Positions 33,168 to 43,870 of a stretch of DNA of 64,000 nt are shown here, one piece after another; the stretch's first letter is position 1, and each line of letters begins with the position of its first letter. This stretch comes from Pycnopodia helianthoides (taxonomy: Eukaryota > Echinodermata > Asteroidea > Forcipulatida > Asteriidae): positions 18,658,991-18,722,990 of the forward strand of contig CM063246.1 in NCBI GenBank assembly GCA_032158295.1, written 5' to 3'. The notes under the pieces are model-generated. The model was not told the origin of the DNA and ran no database searches. It saw only the letters and a program-made list of their open reading frames with translations. Position numbers and translations under genes: made by a program.

Positions 33168-33996
33168 GCACAGGTATGTTGTTTTTAATTTATATTTCGT
33201 GAAAACTATTCATCAATTTAAAGGATTATGGAGACTACAGGTATCCGAAAATCATGACCATAACTTACCTAGGCTTACGCGTGCAACCTTCGCTGTTACC
33301 GATTATAGCGTTGCCATTTCCAATTTACGTTGACGTAACAGAAAATGTATTATACAGGATTGGTAAGGATACAAACATCAATGTTTAATTTTAGTCTGAA
33401 AGCTTAATGATAATGAAGTTCATACTATAGAACAAATTTTTTTCTGAGAAAATTTCCCTCTAAATTAAAGTCATTTATTCGAAAAACCTATATAAAAAAA
33501 TCGCAACAGCTGATTTCGGTTGTTACAACCAAAGTTAAGGACAATGTGTTTACATGCTGAAAATTGTGCATGGTTTTTTCACTATTTTCTTCTGACCCAC
33601 ACAACGGATTCAGCCCAAATTTTCACAGGTTTGTTATTTCCTTTATGTGGTATGTTCACACAAAACATGAACACTGTCTGCGACTATTTTGTCGACCCTA
33701 CCAATCCTGAAAACGCCTTTAACAAAATTTGCACACAGGTATGTTTTTAAAAATTATTATACGAAGGTCCGGTTTGGATCGAAAGCTAAGGCTATCTCCC
33801 CCACTAATTTTATATATATAATATATATAATAAATATCTCTGTATATATATTTCGTGAACATTATCCATCAATATAAAGGATAATGGAAACTACAGGTAT
33901 TCGAAACTCATGACAATAATTGATATATGCATTCACGCGCAACCCTCGCTGTTACCGATAATACCATTGCCATTTTCAATATACGTTGACGTTACT
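33168..33996. repeat. Diverged direct repeat with insertion in second unit
   Basis: CACAGGTATGTT..., ATATTTCGTGAA..., ACTACAGGTAT and CGTTGACGTAAC occur in the same order from 33168 and from 33731. The second unit has an extra AT-rich piece and the TCCGGTTTGGATCGAAAGCT motif (33768-33810). Confidence 0.75.
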
Positions 33997-34282
33997 TATA
34001 AAGACCCCCAAAGTGCCGTGAAAACATTGCTCCGAGCCGACTATACCGTCGACTTTGCCAACAAATTTCCCCAAGGGCCACAGCGATACTCGCACTGATC
34101 ACCTCCTGTGCTTAACATGTGTGCCGCCTTGGATCACCCAAAGGTATCGTAAGCTATGCGAAGAAGAAAAACATTGTTGGTGTTTTACGCCGCTGCATAA
34201 TTTACGAAACCCATACGCGAAATGCAGATTTGCCCACGGAACTCTGAAATTGCCATCCGACATTTTGAATGGTGAAATCATG

Positions 34283-34432
34283 AGATGGCCGTGTCCGAAT
34301 TGGCGGCTACGGCTACGGCTACGGCTAGATTTCCGCGTCATCACGCGTGAAAGTATAGCACATCCTTAGCAACACCCTTAGCAACAGTCGTAGCCGTATC
34401 CGTAGCCGCCCAATTCGGATACGACTGCAGGA
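34283..34432. mobile_element. MITE with GTGTCCGAATTGGCGGCTAC ends (copy 1)
   Basis: Left end GTGTCCGAATTGGCGGCTAC and right end GTAGCCGCCCAATTCGGATAC are inverted repeats, each followed inward by TACGGC repeats. Related: 31125-31220 and 47885-48015. Confidence 0.75.
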
Positions 34433-34586
34433 TGATGGCCATCATGGTATGATAATTTATATCAGGAGGACGACATCCTGAAAGTAAGATGTCATCTTCC
34501 CGATATATTCTATCCGGTGATGTCGACATCATGGAAGTAAGATGTCGACATTCCGAAATAAACCATCTCAGGATGACGACATCCTT

Positions 34587-34747
34587 AAACGTAGGCTGTC
34601 GACTTCCCAAAACGTAGGCCGTTGACTTCCCAAAACGTAGGCTGTCGACTCCCCAAAACGTAGGCTGTCGACTCCCCAAAATGTAGGCCGTCGACTTCCC
34701 AAAACGTAGGCCGTCGACTTCCCAAAACGTAGGCTGTTGACTTCCCG
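34587..34747. repeat. 23-bp minisatellite, seven units
   Basis: Unit AAACGTAGGCYGTYGACTTC plus CCA; seven units fill exactly 161 bases. Because 23 is not a multiple of three and no frame holds a stop, minus-strand frames stay open through it; these are not genes. Confidence 0.95.
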
Positions 34748-35505
34748 AGATAATCCTTCAAGAGATAATAACATTCTGAAAACGTCGAGAACCCAAGATA
34801 ATTTATCTTGGGAAGACGACATTCTACCTTCAGGATGTCTTTATCCCGAGATAAATCATCTTACGCCTGTATGATGTCATCCTGCAGTAAACTAACTCAG
34901 GATCTCAACATTAAGTTGTATGGCACTTCCGGAGCTCCGTAGGATCCCCTGGGTTTCTAAAACTTCGCTCTCTCGTCACACTTTCCCTGAACAATCCACC
35001 TTTATGGCGACGTCATGCACCTCTTGGTCGTGCTCCCTGTGGTTATAACAGTGGTAAATACATATAGTCGTACAAAAAAAGGAAACCAGACTATATTGTT
35101 ACCTTCTGGCCCAGGTTAGTGACATTGCAAAACTGAACGATAAATGAGAGAAAAAGCAACTGAACACTCGCTGCATGAGATTTGCAAAGGATCATTACTC
35201 ACGGTACCAAACTCACCAAATTTGTCTTTAATATTTGGAACAAAAAAAACAGCAAGTTCAAATCAAGAGAACGAACAATGTGATAGTACCTCTAAAGGAT
35301 GTACAATCACACATGACAGGACACCAGAAGTGATTTTAATTAAGCGAACTCTACCGTAAAAACTTACAATGATTTGCGTCTAAGTTTTAACACGTTTCTT
35401 AGAATGTTTATTCAAAGTTAAATGTATTTTTTAGAAACGGTCAATTACATAAATATGAAATCCCGTAGCAATAGCATTGTTTGGTATTTTGCAGGACCTA
35501 TTTAT

Positions 35506-35767
35506 CTGATCATGAAGTTTGCTTTAATGGGGAGGGGGGGGGGGGAACGATACCATACCTGGGTCAATGTGAGTATAATCTGATCAGGGTGAAGTTTTCT
35601 CGAAGATTTCCTTGCATAATGTGCGCATCGCGCAACAATCTGATCATGAAGTTTGCTTTAATGGGGAGGTGGGGGGAACGATACCATACCTGTGTCAATG
35701 TGAGTGTAATCTGATCAGGGTGAAGTTTTCTCGAAGATTTCCTTGCATAATGTGCGCATCGCGCAAC
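35506..35767. repeat. Recent tandem duplication, period 134 bp
   Basis: CTGATCATGAAGTTTGCTTT starts at 35506 and 35640; the units differ mainly in the length of a poly(G) run and a few substitutions. Confidence 0.9.
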
Positions 35768-35970
35768 GCTCTAAAAACTTCCGGGTCATAGCTGAACCGG
35801 ATCCGGGTTCCGTGGGCCCTGACACATTTCTGGGTCAGTATGGCCAGGACTCTGTGTCAAAATGACCCAGAAATGTGTCAAACTGACGCAGAACCAAAGT
35901 TACAACAAATATATAAAAAGTTCATGTTCAGCCCGACCCAGAAATCCGCCACAGACCCGGGAGTGTTTTT
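35768..35970. mobile_element. TGACCC/GGGTCA-rich MITE (copy 2)
   Basis: Opens CTCTAAAAACTTCCGGGTCA; contains TGACACATTTCTGGGTCAG and its inverse AATGACCCAGAAATGTGTCA. Confidence 0.65.
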
Positions 35971-36411
35971 TTTTTATTTTTAGTGAAGGCAGTTCCAGTT
36001 TGTAAGAAGCAGTTTACTCCCAATTGAAAATTCACGCATCATCTCGATCACGTACCGTATCACACCTTTAAACAGCAAATCGACCAACAACAAGTGACGG
36101 AATTGTTGGTTCGGTCTTTAAAGAGATAAATCCCATATCACATAAGCCGTATTTTTCCTGGGCAGAAGTGCAAGGACTACGTTCCTAATCTTACGGGTCG
36201 TGGGACGGTCGGTCGTCAGGCAGGTATCGCTTTCAGAGTCACTTGGACCATGCCTTGACGGGATTTGATTTTCCGCGTTTTGTGTAAACAACGGTGATCA
36301 TACACCGTAAGAATGCACTGCCGGACGGAGTAGAGTATGAAGTCATTCGAACGGCATGAAAATATTCAATCTTATTATAATGCCTCGTGATTGTTATATG
36401 TATAATATGTA

Positions 36412-36556
36412 GGTCCGATCTGGATCTACAGCTAAGGCCATCGCCATATCCACTACTAGTTATTTAAATGGATATGTTTTTCGTTTGTGCTTGTTTATGC
36501 CAATGACGAATGTCCGGTTTGGATCGAAAGCTAAGGCCATCTCCCCGACTATTGTT
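36412..36556. repeat. Two copies of a TCCGGTTTGGATCGAAAGCT motif
   Basis: A motif of about 45 bp lies at 36412-36458 and 36509-36556, and once more at 33768-33810. Probably the end of a dispersed element. Confidence 0.65.
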
Positions 36557-37092
36557 TATTTTATTATTATTTTTTTGGGGGGGGGTGGTAATAATAACTG
36601 GTAATTTTCGCTCTTAAAAACTGAGAAATCAGTTTGTCGTCTTTATGAATGCTGAGTATGCTCCTACGTGTCATATTTCGTTTTTCTTGCGAGTACATAC
36701 AAAGGACATAATAAGTAAATCAAAAAGACTGATATAGTGTTGTTTTTTTTCATAGACCTACAAATGGTGCACTGTTTGCACTTTCACAAGATGTAGTTTG
36801 ATTAAGGATACCTTTCTTAAATCATTGGTCGGACAGCTGTAAAGCAGATGTCAAACCCACTGCATCGATCATTACTGACAATACTCTACGTCATTGTCAA
36901 ACAATGGCTAACGGCCTATTATTTTACTCCACGATAGGTGAGTCCATTTAATTCAAACAGTAGATATAGACACGTGGTTTTTTTAATCAACAACTGTCTC
37001 CTGGTTACTCGTGATTATGGTGTCAATAAACAAGTCACGGTCATGCATCTCGATTAAAAAACCAACACCAATATGGTGTTTTAAAAAAAATC

Positions 37093-37129
37093 GACGTTTC
37101 GATCACATTGCCTTAATTGTCTTCATCAG
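37093..37129 (-). ncRNA. Hammerhead-ribozyme-like motif (Penelope-type), weak
   Basis: The minus strand has CTGATGA (37129-37123), a 22-base intervening piece, then GAAAC (37100-37096) and GTC. This is the catalytic-core order of hammerheads carried by Penelope-like elements, but stem II pairs poorly. Activity is not claimed. Confidence 0.3.
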
Positions 37130-37789
37130 ACGATGAACGGCTTCCGCCACAGATTGTCGTACAATTTTTCTTTCTCATTGATAATGCAATTATGATTCAA
37201 CGATTGAAACGTCTGAAATGTGTGCTTTATGTTCACAGCTAAATATATCTGTATGGTAAAAGTTCACTCAAACTCCTGCCGTGACTGGAGTGATCCCACT
37301 TTTGAATTCGTTAGAAGGAAAACGTGCGTCTCAATAATTGTACTCGAATCTGTACAGACATAAAATGAACAGATGCAGACTTGGGGGACTTGTCTCCCTT
37401 GCTTGATGAGAAGAATCTAACCTTGTCAACGGGTATTTGCCTTAAAGGTTAAAATGCACACATCACTGCATGCTTGGGGGAAAACTATTAGCAGGACGTC
37501 ATGCTGTGTAAATTTTGTGTGCAGTCCATGTCTTTGGTTTGAGATCTATACACTTGAGGTGATGGCACAAGTTGTCTTGGTTTTTTTGAAAGAGCTAATT
37601 CAAAAAAATCTTTAAAATTAATGATTTTTTTTAAAGAGTTGACATAACCGTGGTTTTGGGATGAGAAAATCCATTCTTAATTTGAAAAGGTAAACTAAAA
37701 TTGGTGCACATGTTTCAAGGAAGCATAATGCAAATGCTTATGTATAAATGCAAATTGCTATCCCCCCCTCTATCAAAGTAGTTGAGGAA

Positions 37790-38153
37790 AAAAAAGTGAT
37801 TTCTTTTCGAGAATTATTTATTGTATCCCAACATACGCATAAAATAACAAACCTGTGAAAATTTGGGCTCAATTGGCCATCGAAGTTGCAAGAAAATAAT
37901 GAAAGAAAAAACACCCTTGTTGCATAGAATTGTGAGCTTTTAAATGCCTGAGAAAGGCTTCATACCTGAAGCCTTTGACAGATTAAAATATTTAATTGAA
38001 AAATTACCACTTTCTCATAAACTACATCACTTCAGAGGGAGTCGTTTGTCACAATGTTTAATACTACCAGCAGCTCTCAGGTGCTCTTTACCAAGTACGT
38101 GTTTATGGGTAAGTATTCCATGAGTAACTACCAAAAGTATCCACTGCCTTTAG
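37790..38153. mobile_element. Dispersed element ending GTATCCACTGCCTTTAGTTAA
   Basis: Tracks from about TTTCTTTTCGAGAATTATTT to a CCACTGCCTTTA end. A partial relative is at 49015-49165 (TATACTATCAACAGTTGCGG to CTGCCTTTAATGG). Non-coding, probably a MITE. Confidence 0.5.
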
Positions 38154-39027
38154 TTAATAAGCGTTGTTTATTTCAATTGAAGCAATTGAAAAAAAAGCAC
38201 ATGTACGCACGTCCACCAAATCATTGATGAGAAATTATTCGTTTCTTGTTGATTTTCACTCAAACGAGATCAGCTGAACCTTGGCGAGGCTTTCACAAGT
38301 TGTTACTTGTATTAGTGTGTATAAATGAAGAGGGTGTGTAGTGATTTACTCTTCCGAAGAAGTGTAACATCACTTTAAAAAAAAAAATAAAAAAAATTGC
38401 AAGGCAATAATTTAAAGGTGTGAATTTAATATCTTGAGACGTTTTAAAGTGAAGAGGCAACCCTCATGGCGCGGGGCCAGTGGCCTTTGCCAGAACGTCC
38501 TAATGCCCAAATGTCACAATTTTCCATTTCATTGATCAAACTGGAAACCAGGTCCTGCTATCCACCCACCCGAGTCCGTGATAAAGAAAAGGAGGAAGGT
38601 GAACCGGATTGATCAAAGCTGGACATTCTCAGAATTGGAAATGGTGGTAAGTATAAGGACTATAAAAGTATAGAAACTTATTTCGTTATTTTTTTTATTT
38701 AAAAAAAAATTGAGTTGAGGAGGTTTTTGTTTATAAATATATTTTTTAATTTGCTTATTTTTTTGTTTTGTTTTTTTTGTTTTGTTTTTTGCAGATTGTG
38801 TTCAGCCGTTGACTTCTGAATTGTCGGTTTTAGTAAACACAATTCATGCTGCCGATCATACTTTATGTTTTAGACAAAAACAAGATAATCAACAAAACGA
38901 GGCCAGGCCCATTGTGGGTTAGAGAAGGGTTAGGTGACGACAGTAGAGTCCTGTTGTGTGGAGACTCTTGATGTCTATACCTTCTCTTCTCCTATGGTCC
39001 CAAATATTATAGACGTTCTTTTGTTTT

Positions 39028-39275
39028 ACACACTGAAAACTGCCGGAGTTGACCCGAGTTCCAAGTCCCGGGGGACCTGACCCACTTCTGGGTCAATCTG
39101 ACCCGGAATCTGTTTCAAAATGACCCAGAAGTGGGTCAAACGAACGGAGAATCCGAATTGAAATCCCATTTTAAACCTCTTTCTGTGTTATAGCCTGACC
39201 CGGAAATGGATCAGACCACCCCCGCCCCTACTTAGGACCTGGAATCCGGGTTGAGGGTCAGGGTGCGTGTTTTGT
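39028..39275. mobile_element. TGACCC/GGGTCA-rich MITE (copy 3)
   Basis: Opens CACACTGAAAACTGCCGG; contains CTGACCCACTTCTGGGTCA and the inverse ATGACCCAGAAGTGGGTCA. Confidence 0.65.
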
Positions 39276-39897
39276 ACTGAGATATCCACAATTTCATATT
39301 CCTACTCAAAAGAAAACACAAACAGCTTAGAATGGCAAGACCAGCATCTTAATTTACATAATTTCTTCGGTGCCCTTGAGGGGCCCGGACCCTCTAACTT
39401 TGCGATGCCCACTTCTTGCCCTCGCACGTTCCTTATATTTTCACTGAATGACTTTTTTTTCCTTTCATGAAAAAAGGGGGGGAAAAAAGAAGAAAAAGAG
39501 AAAAAAGAAACACTTACAAAAAACATCCATACTATAATCTTGCTCAAAATATAACAGGCTCAGAATGCAAAACTAGGGCAATGTCCTTTACAGCCAATGT
39601 TCTGGGGCCTGCGGCGGGTCGCTCTGTTCCAACGCCGTGACAGTTCGCGACCAGCGCGCTGTCATAAGCATCCTTCACGTAAATAATTGATACTTTGAAT
39701 CTGCAGTACGTTCTTGAACACCGGCAACGAATCACCCTCCCCCTCTACACTTTTCAACCCGGATTTTGTATTAATTCTCATTTCCAATGGGAAATCGTGT
39801 CCGATCTCGGCTTGTTTTACATTGCGTAGAAAATACGTTTGGAAATTCCAAAAGTAGACCTACTTTATACGGTTTCACCAAAACGCAGTAATTGTGT

Positions 39898-40000
39898 GTG
39901 TTTTGTTTGTTTGTTGGGGTGTTTGTTTGTTTGTTTGTTTGTTGTTAATTTTGTTTTTGTTGTTGTTGATTTTGCTGTTGTTTGTTTGTTTTTGTTTTTT
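39898..40000. repeat. TTTG-rich simple repeat
   Basis: GTTTGTTTGTTTGTTTG blocks separated by short interruptions; they keep frames open on both strands without coding. Confidence 0.9.
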
Positions 40001-41419
40001 TGTTCATTTGGTGGTGTACGATTTAACCTAGAATCCTTTTGCGGGGAAGAAACAAGTCTCGAGGGCAAACAAAAGGGCAAATAAATCACATCAATGAATT
40101 GACGATCATGTCCATATTTACTGCAATTACGAAGTACAACCGAACTCTAATGGCGTCACAATAGGGATATTCACTGCTCGGATGGTAAAACAATTACTAT
40201 CATTCTGAAGTACTTGTTATCATGCATGTCATGTGTGCTCAAAATGAATGTATATATTTAAAATAAAGGTAGCATGTAACAGTCGCATGGTTTGTCGACA
40301 CAGACGAGAGCACTTCAACTTGGAATGAGTTTGTCTGCTGTATCCAGCGAGTACTTGTTTGAATTACGTCAATACCGATCTTTAGCACCACCAGTAAGTC
40401 GAGGTCAGTAATTAGACGTTTGAAGTGCAATATGCAAACACAAGTTACCCGGCGTGACGTGCCTTTGTCTATTCACTGACGTATGTCCCTCGCAGTGATT
40501 GATAGTTTGTCGCAGAGGGCGCTTCTACCCCAACGGACAATTTGGTTCACCGGAGTGCGTCTCATTATGAGCGACACGTGAAGTGAAAACTTTTAAATGC
40601 CATTGGTCTATCTTTACATCTCAGTTCTTCTATGGTCTGACCCTCTGCTGCACCCTCTCCTTAGTAGTCGTGTATGTAAGTATTTATTTACAAACATCGA
40701 CCACCTGTGATTGATACTCTCACATTACCCTATGTTCACAAGATTTGTTTTAATACACATTCCTCTGGGCCATTCCTCTTAAAAAACAACCTCACTAATA
40801 ATAGTTTACATACCTCGATCATCTACGGCTGTTCGGTGAGAGAGGATAATAATATCATTTCCAAAACGTGGAGCATCAAATAGTTTGGAGAAAGTACTCA
40901 GTTCCGATCCTGTATTTTAAAATAAAGAAATCAAGATAATACGTCTTTGAAGATTTCGGCAAAGTTAAAAATGCTAAATTAATAACGTTTACTTATAATC
41001 GCCTTTAGACAGGAAAGAGAATCAAAATTGATTCAGATACAATAATTTCAAAAAATTACAATTCAGTTTTGTATTATTTTTAAATACTGTAAGATTTATT
41101 AATCTGAGCATTTCCTACGGTACGCAAATTTAAATGTGTTTAAATAGTTTGTATAAATTAATGAAGTGCATAATTTTCGACATAAAGAGTTTTAAAGGAG
41201 CTGTACGGCATTTGTAACAGAATTTATCGAATTGAATAGCCTTTCATTTTGTGTACAAAATGGTGACCCCAAGATGTAAAATCAGAACAAAATATTTGCC
41301 TCAAAGGCAAATTTCTGAAAAGAACGGGGGGAACTCAATACTTGAAAAGTCACGGTCAGCCACAGGCTTGCAACTGAAATTTTGTGCGGGGAAAAACCTC
41401 CGTGCATAGTATTTGCCAA

Positions 41420-41500
41420 AAAGGGGCGGGGCCAATTGTTTCTTTTGGCCAATCAGGGTGCACCTTCCATATCACTGTCAAGGTGTTCGTATAAAAAGGC
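41420..41500 (+). promoter_or_regulatory. GC-box / CCAAT / TATA promoter
   Basis: A GGGGCGGGGCC GC box (41423 onward), a GGCCAATCAGG CCAAT box near 41448 and TATAAAAAG at 41490-41498 are correctly ordered and spaced. Transcription should start about 25-30 bases later, near 41520. It stands just upstream of the signal-peptide exon ending at 41789. Confidence 0.75.
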
Positions 41501-41737
41501 GCGTGAATGACTTTGGCTCGTATAGGCTATGTATCGTCTGCCAGCACAAGGTTTTGTACGATCTAATTGTATTGTGTGTCGTGCCGTGTGTGTATAGTTA
41601 TCAGAAGCTCTTTTTTAACAAGCACAAAATTTAAACAACCATCGTGGGTCTTTCTTGTTGCAGACTGTCCAGTAGTTTGCGAGCGAGCGACTGAGCGCCA
41701 AACCAGACGTGGAGTCTTCAGAGATATTTTGTGGCCG

Positions 41738-41789
41738 ATGACAAGCATTATGACAAGACATCTAACGTTCCTCATCTGTTTGTTCTATG
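41738..41789 (+). CDS. Signal-peptide exon of a secreted CAP/CRISP-like protein (first coding exon)
   Basis: ATG at 41738 (or in-frame ATG at 41750) gives MTSIMTRHLTFLICLFYG, a short hydrophobic leader, ending in phase 1 before GTAAGT. The frame is open upstream to 41567, but that part reads as 5' UTR; an acceptor-like TTTCTTGTTGCAG at 41651-41663 suggests an intron in the leader. Phase 1 here exactly matches the CAP exon at 61243, which supports joining them across about 19.5 kb. The join is inference. Confidence 0.65.
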
Positions 41790-43344
41790 GTAAGTAAGAA
41801 TGACTTTGTAGTCTCTATTAACAGCCGGTCTCGTATGTCAAAGTGTACAATCAGTGACAGTGATGCGTCCGAACTTAAAAAATCTGTTGCTGCATCCTTG
41901 CAGACAGAACGCGCCTATTAAGAAAGACAAGGAAGCCTAATTTGCACACGGCGACCAATTTTAAATAATGACACACTTTTTGCGGCAAATTATCTTACAA
42001 TTAGGCAATGGCGGGCTAGAAAACTAGACAGTCAGCGAAGTGAATTAAATCAGCGCTAATTTAATAGGGCAGTATTTGTAAATGTGTGGTCCTCGCGTCG
42101 TGGTTGTTTTTTTATTAGTTCGTGGGGGTGCGAGAAGAGTCGTTTTAAATGGGGGCCAATACACACAATGATTCAGGCAAACGAGTAAAAATCGAAATCC
42201 TTATGAAAACTCATATATCAAGTTTTATAGATCATAGGCCCTACTGATGCTTTTCAATAAAAAATTACTTGAATTTGTTATCACTACTTTTATCCAAACA
42301 AGGGAATGGTTCAAGGATTTAGATGTCAAAAAATACTGTAGCACTGAGTTTTGATTGATTTAAACTGGGAGCCGTTTTGACGTATAATGTGTATTGTTTA
42401 TTATGATTTTGTTTTTTTTAAATAACCAAATGAATGTGTTTTCAGTGGATTAAACTGTGTCGACCCGACGCTTCAAAATGTTTACACCATCCCGTCTACC
42501 TTGTAAAACTTAAAACCTCGGTTACCAAGGCGATCTTGTGGTGGCATAAACTGACCTTTCCGTTGTTTTAGTCAGAACAGTTGGGAACCCCCACAAATAG
42601 CTGTATTTATTTCCCCATAATTTTACCCCCTTAATCCGCAGGAGAGCAAAATATGTAGAGAACTTTCTTCGGGGAGGTAAAGACCTTGGTCTGGGTGTTT
42701 GTAAACACAACAGTTGACGGGGGGGGGGTTCTAAAATGGACTTTCCGCTTAGTTTATAGTTAGAGACACTTGTGTATGACACTCGCGTTAGAAATGACGT
42801 CAGTTCCGATTCTAGAATTATTTTTTTTAAATCAACAACTTGATTTTGGTCGAACACTTTTCTCGTGAAGTTATGGTTCGTGATGTGTTTATTCGTACCA
42901 ACGGATTGGTGAAACGTTACTTGTTTTTCAACACCGAGATAATTTTCTGTATTTCTTTGGTGTTTTTGTGTGTGTGTTATAAGTCATTTATCAATCTTGA
43001 CTGATTTTGGTCATTATTAAATAACGATCTCTGCGTTGGTCGACTCACTTCACGTCACTCACCACTATGGTTTTTATGAAAAAAAAGAAAAGTAAATTAT
43101 CTTCGAGAGTTTTTGATCGTGGACGTGAGGTCTATAGGTCGGAGTACCAACATTTCTTTCGCGCTGTAACCACCTTTTAAAAAACAAAACAAGTTACGGA
43201 TTTATAAAAGATAATGAAACTTATGCAAACAAAATTTGTATCAACAAAGGCACGGTGTAAACGCCTCTATGAGGAAAGAAGATTGTGCAAACAACTCGAC
43301 GTTTCGGTTAATTGTCTTATTGTCTTCAAAACAACGAGTTGTTG

Positions 43345-43870
43345 ATGATACTGCTGCTTCGGCTATTGTGCGATAACGCAGTGGTCGTTAATTGTTGTTT
43401 TCGGCGCTGCTGATGTTTGTGGATACCGTTTGTGCTGTTGTTGACTAATATACATTTAACATAACAACTGCTGCTGTTGTTTGATGCTTTCAATGGCGCT
43501 GCTTTGTTTCTGTTGATGATGGTGTTTCTTCTGTTGTTGCTGTCTCTTGCTGTTGCTGTCTCTTGCTGTTGATGGTGACCTTGTGTATTGCTTATGTTGG
43601 TCCTGTCGTTGGTGATATTATTATAAATTATTGTGATTCTAGTGTTGTTTTTGCTGCCGATATTGTTTACCCATGTTGTTGCTTTTGCTTCGGTTGTTAT
43701 TGTTCTTAGTATGTTGTTGATGTTTGTATTTGTTATAGGTATGTGTTGTTGTTGATAATAATATTATTTTGATTCTTTTGTTGACAATGCTGTTTTTTGT
43801 TAATGATTATGTTTTGCCTGCATTGTTTCTGTTGCTGCTGTTGTCATGGTCTTCGCTGCTGCTCCTCTTG
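43345..43870. repeat. CTG/TTG-rich cryptic microsatellite
   Basis: Over 500 bases dominated by GTTGTTG, GCTGCTG and TGTTGTT words with interruptions; a smaller one is at 44700-44745. Confidence 0.85.

Larger units (their letters stand above)
27742..41419. other. Intergenic, repeat-rich; no gene recognised
   Basis: Between the divergent SRCR and CRISP-like genes. Contains tandem duplications (28513-28905, 33168-33996, 35506-35767), a palindrome-rich tract (28950-29545), a 23-bp minisatellite (34587-34747) and several inverted-repeat elements listed separately. The remaining DNA (for example 29950-31100, 31700-32150, 32450-33160, 36560-37080, 40080-41400) showed no feature I could support. Confidence 0.6.

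Noticed and set aside
34341..34822. Minus-strand frames with repeated FGKSTAYVLGSRQPT words
   Set aside because: Translation of the 23-bp minisatellite; open only because the unit has no stop in any frame.
36904..36942. MANGLLFYSTIG followed by GTGAGT as another signal exon
   Set aside because: Too short and weakly hydrophobic, with no promoter upstream or matching exon downstream.
39839..40084. Valine/phenylalanine-rich 81-codon frame resembling a membrane protein
   Set aside because: Translation of TTTG simple repeat; the hydrophobicity is a by-product of repeat composition.
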